DNA of 14,450 bases from Pseudomonadota bacterium (GTDB lineage Bacteria; Desulfobacterota; Syntrophia; Syntrophales; UBA5619): contig JAHJQP010000016.1 of NCBI GenBank assembly GCA_018819165.1, positions 1 through 14,450 of the forward strand, in the 5' to 3' direction. Below the pieces are notes generated by a model. It ran no database searches. It was not told the DNA's origin and was given only the letters and a program-made list of their open reading frames with translations. A program made the position numbers and the translations under genes. Positions within the stretch are counted from its first letter, which is position 1. Each line of letters starts with the position of its first letter. Shown here in pieces: positions 13,325-14,450 of the stretch.

Positions 13325-14450
13325 ACCACAAAAGGATCATGATCGTGGCCGGAGAGGCCTCCGGCGACCTGCATGGCGGGAATCTCGTCCGGGCGATGCA
13401 AGAAAAAGGACAGGAACTCTCCTTTTACGGCGTGGGGGGTGAGCGGATGAAATCGGCAGGGGTGGATCTCTTTGCCGACGCCGCCGATATGGCCGTCGTG
13501 GGACTGACCGAGGTGGTCTTCAAACTCGCCACGATCCTCCGGGTCATGCACCGCCTGAAGGCTTCTCTCAAGGAAAAGCGACCCGATCTTGTCATCCTGA
13601 TCGACTATCCGGACTTCAACCTCCCTCTCGCTCGGGCCGCCAGGCGCCGCGGAATCCCGGTTCTCTACTACATCAGCCCCCAGGTTTGGGCCTGGCGAAA
13701 GGGGCGGATCGCAACGATCAAGAAAACGGTGGACCGGATGGCCGTGATCCTTCCTTTTGAGGAGGCCTTCTATCGGGAGGCCGGCGTGAACGTCACCTTT
13801 GTCGGCCACCCGCTCCTGGATGAAGTCAGGAAAACATATTCGCGGCAGGAGACGTTCAACCGCTTCGGCCTGCGGGATGATGCAATCACTGTGGGCATCC
13901 TCCCCGGCAGCCGCCGGTCCGAGGTGGCGCGGATTTTACCGGAGATGCTCCGGGCCTGCGGCATCCTGGCGGGAAAGATCTCTCCGCTGCAGTTCGTCCT
14001 GCCGCTGGCCGGAACGCTCGATCATGATTTCGTCCGGAATATCCTCCGGCAGTTTCCCGTCGCGGTCAATGTCATCCGAGACGGGGTTTACGATGTCGTG
14101 GCCGTCGCCGACGCGGCGATGGTCGCCTCGGGAACGGCCACCCTGGAAGCGGCGCTCTTAGAGATACCGATGGTCGTCGTCTACAAGGTCTCCGCCCTCT
14201 CCTATGCCGTCGGCCGGAAGTTCATCCGCGTGGACCATATCTGCCTGCCGAACATCATCGCGGGAAGAAGAGTCGTCCCCGAGCTGATCCAGGACGAGGC
14301 CACCCCGGAGCGGATTGCTTCCGAGGTAAGGGAGCTCGTCGTCCGGCGGGGGAAGGCGCTGGAAATGAAGGCCGCGCTTGCGGAAATCCGGGAAAAACTG
14401 GGAGCGCCCGGGGCGTCGCGCAGGACGGCGCGGATCGCCTGCGACATGCT
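13321..14450 (+). CDS. lpxB: Lipid-A-disaccharide synthase LpxB (3' end outside window)
   Basis: The GT19 glycosyltransferase that joins lipid X and UDP-2,3-diacylglucosamine into the lipid A disaccharide at the inner face of the inner membrane. The frame is open from GTG 13321 to the last base, giving 376 codons; the family is about 380-390 residues, so only the last few are missing. Signatures are VAGEASGDLHGGNL (9-22), FYGVGGERM (35-43), IDYPDFNLPLA (94-104; Asp98 equivalent to the E. coli catalytic Asp), ISPQVWAWRKGR (118-129), GILPGSRRSEV and the nucleotide-site region VASGTATLEAALLEIPMVV. The start codon GTG overlaps the oxidoreductase stop (GTGA), so translation is coupled. The signature beginning right after the start supports GTG 13321. 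Confidence 0.95.
   Translation, partial: MNHKRIMIVAGEASGDLHGGNLVRAMQEKGQELSFYGVGGERMKSAGVDLFADAADMAVVGLTEVVFKLATILRVMHRLKASLKEKRPDLVILIDYPDFNLPLARAARRRGIPVLYYISPQVWAWRKGRIATIKKTVDRMAVILPFEEAFYREAGVNVTFVGHPLLDEVRKTYSRQETFNRFGLRDDAITVGILPGSRRSEVARILPEMLRACGILAGKISPLQFVLPLAGTLDHDFVRNILRQFPVAVNVIRDGVYDVVAVADAAMVASGTATLEAALLEIPMVVVYKVSALSYAVGRKFIRVDHICLPNIIAGRRVVPELIQDEATPERIASEVRELVVRRGKALEMKAALAEIREKLGAPGASRRTARIACDM

Noticed and set aside
1..14450. Novel defence, mobile or biosynthetic system
   Set aside because: All sizeable genes are recognisable housekeeping or envelope genes; no transposase, integrase, nuclease, toxin-antitoxin pair, CRISPR array or tRNA was seen.

Overview
The window is a GC-rich, gene-dense piece of chromosome from a Gram-negative bacterium. 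Outer-membrane assembly and lipid A genes (bamA, skp, lpxD, lpxA, lpxB, lolC/E-lolD) establish a diderm cell wall. The gene order lysS-lolC/E-lolD-bamA-skp-lpxD-lpxA-oxidoreductase-lpxB, together with an intergenic repeat at about 2960-3079, suggests a deltaproteobacterium (Desulfobacterota), perhaps close to the Syntrophales. That placement is inference from gene order and memory of related genomes, not from a search.

Left part (1-3500): a short plus-strand pair comes first, the C-terminal end of a probable HD-type hydrolase overlapping a yjbQ-family gene. A minus-strand inositol-monophosphatase (suhB) converges on it, and a minus-directed terminator lies between them. About 90 bp between the suhB stop and this terminator look like a frameshifted coding remnant. 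A 200-bp divergent region separates suhB from rodZ (cell-shape scaffold), which is followed by a lone tatA. A 120-bp element with terminal inverted repeats fills the gap between tatA and the convergent ssb.

Right part (3617-14450, running off the end): a divergent promoter region precedes one long plus-strand cluster. It starts with lysS and continues with genes for building the outer membrane: lipoprotein release (one LolC/E-type permease plus the LolD ATPase), beta-barrel insertion (BamA, with an extra N-terminal domain), the periplasmic chaperone Skp, and lipid A synthesis (LpxD, LpxA, LpxB). Four junctions have 4-bp ATGA/GTGA overlaps or an 8-bp overlap, which suggests translational coupling. 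Compared with the E. coli bamA-skp-lpxD-fabZ-lpxA-lpxB order, fabZ is absent. A Gfo/Idh/MocA-family NAD(P)-dependent oxidoreductase sits between lpxA and lpxB, the position occupied by gnnA (with gnnB) in bacteria that make a diamino-sugar lipid A.

Most of the window is ordinary housekeeping. The points worth a second look are the GnnA-like gene without an adjacent aminotransferase, the extra TolB/CsgG-like domain on BamA, the repeat element, and the possible frameshifted remnant next to suhB. No RNA genes, CRISPR arrays, prophage or transposase genes were seen.
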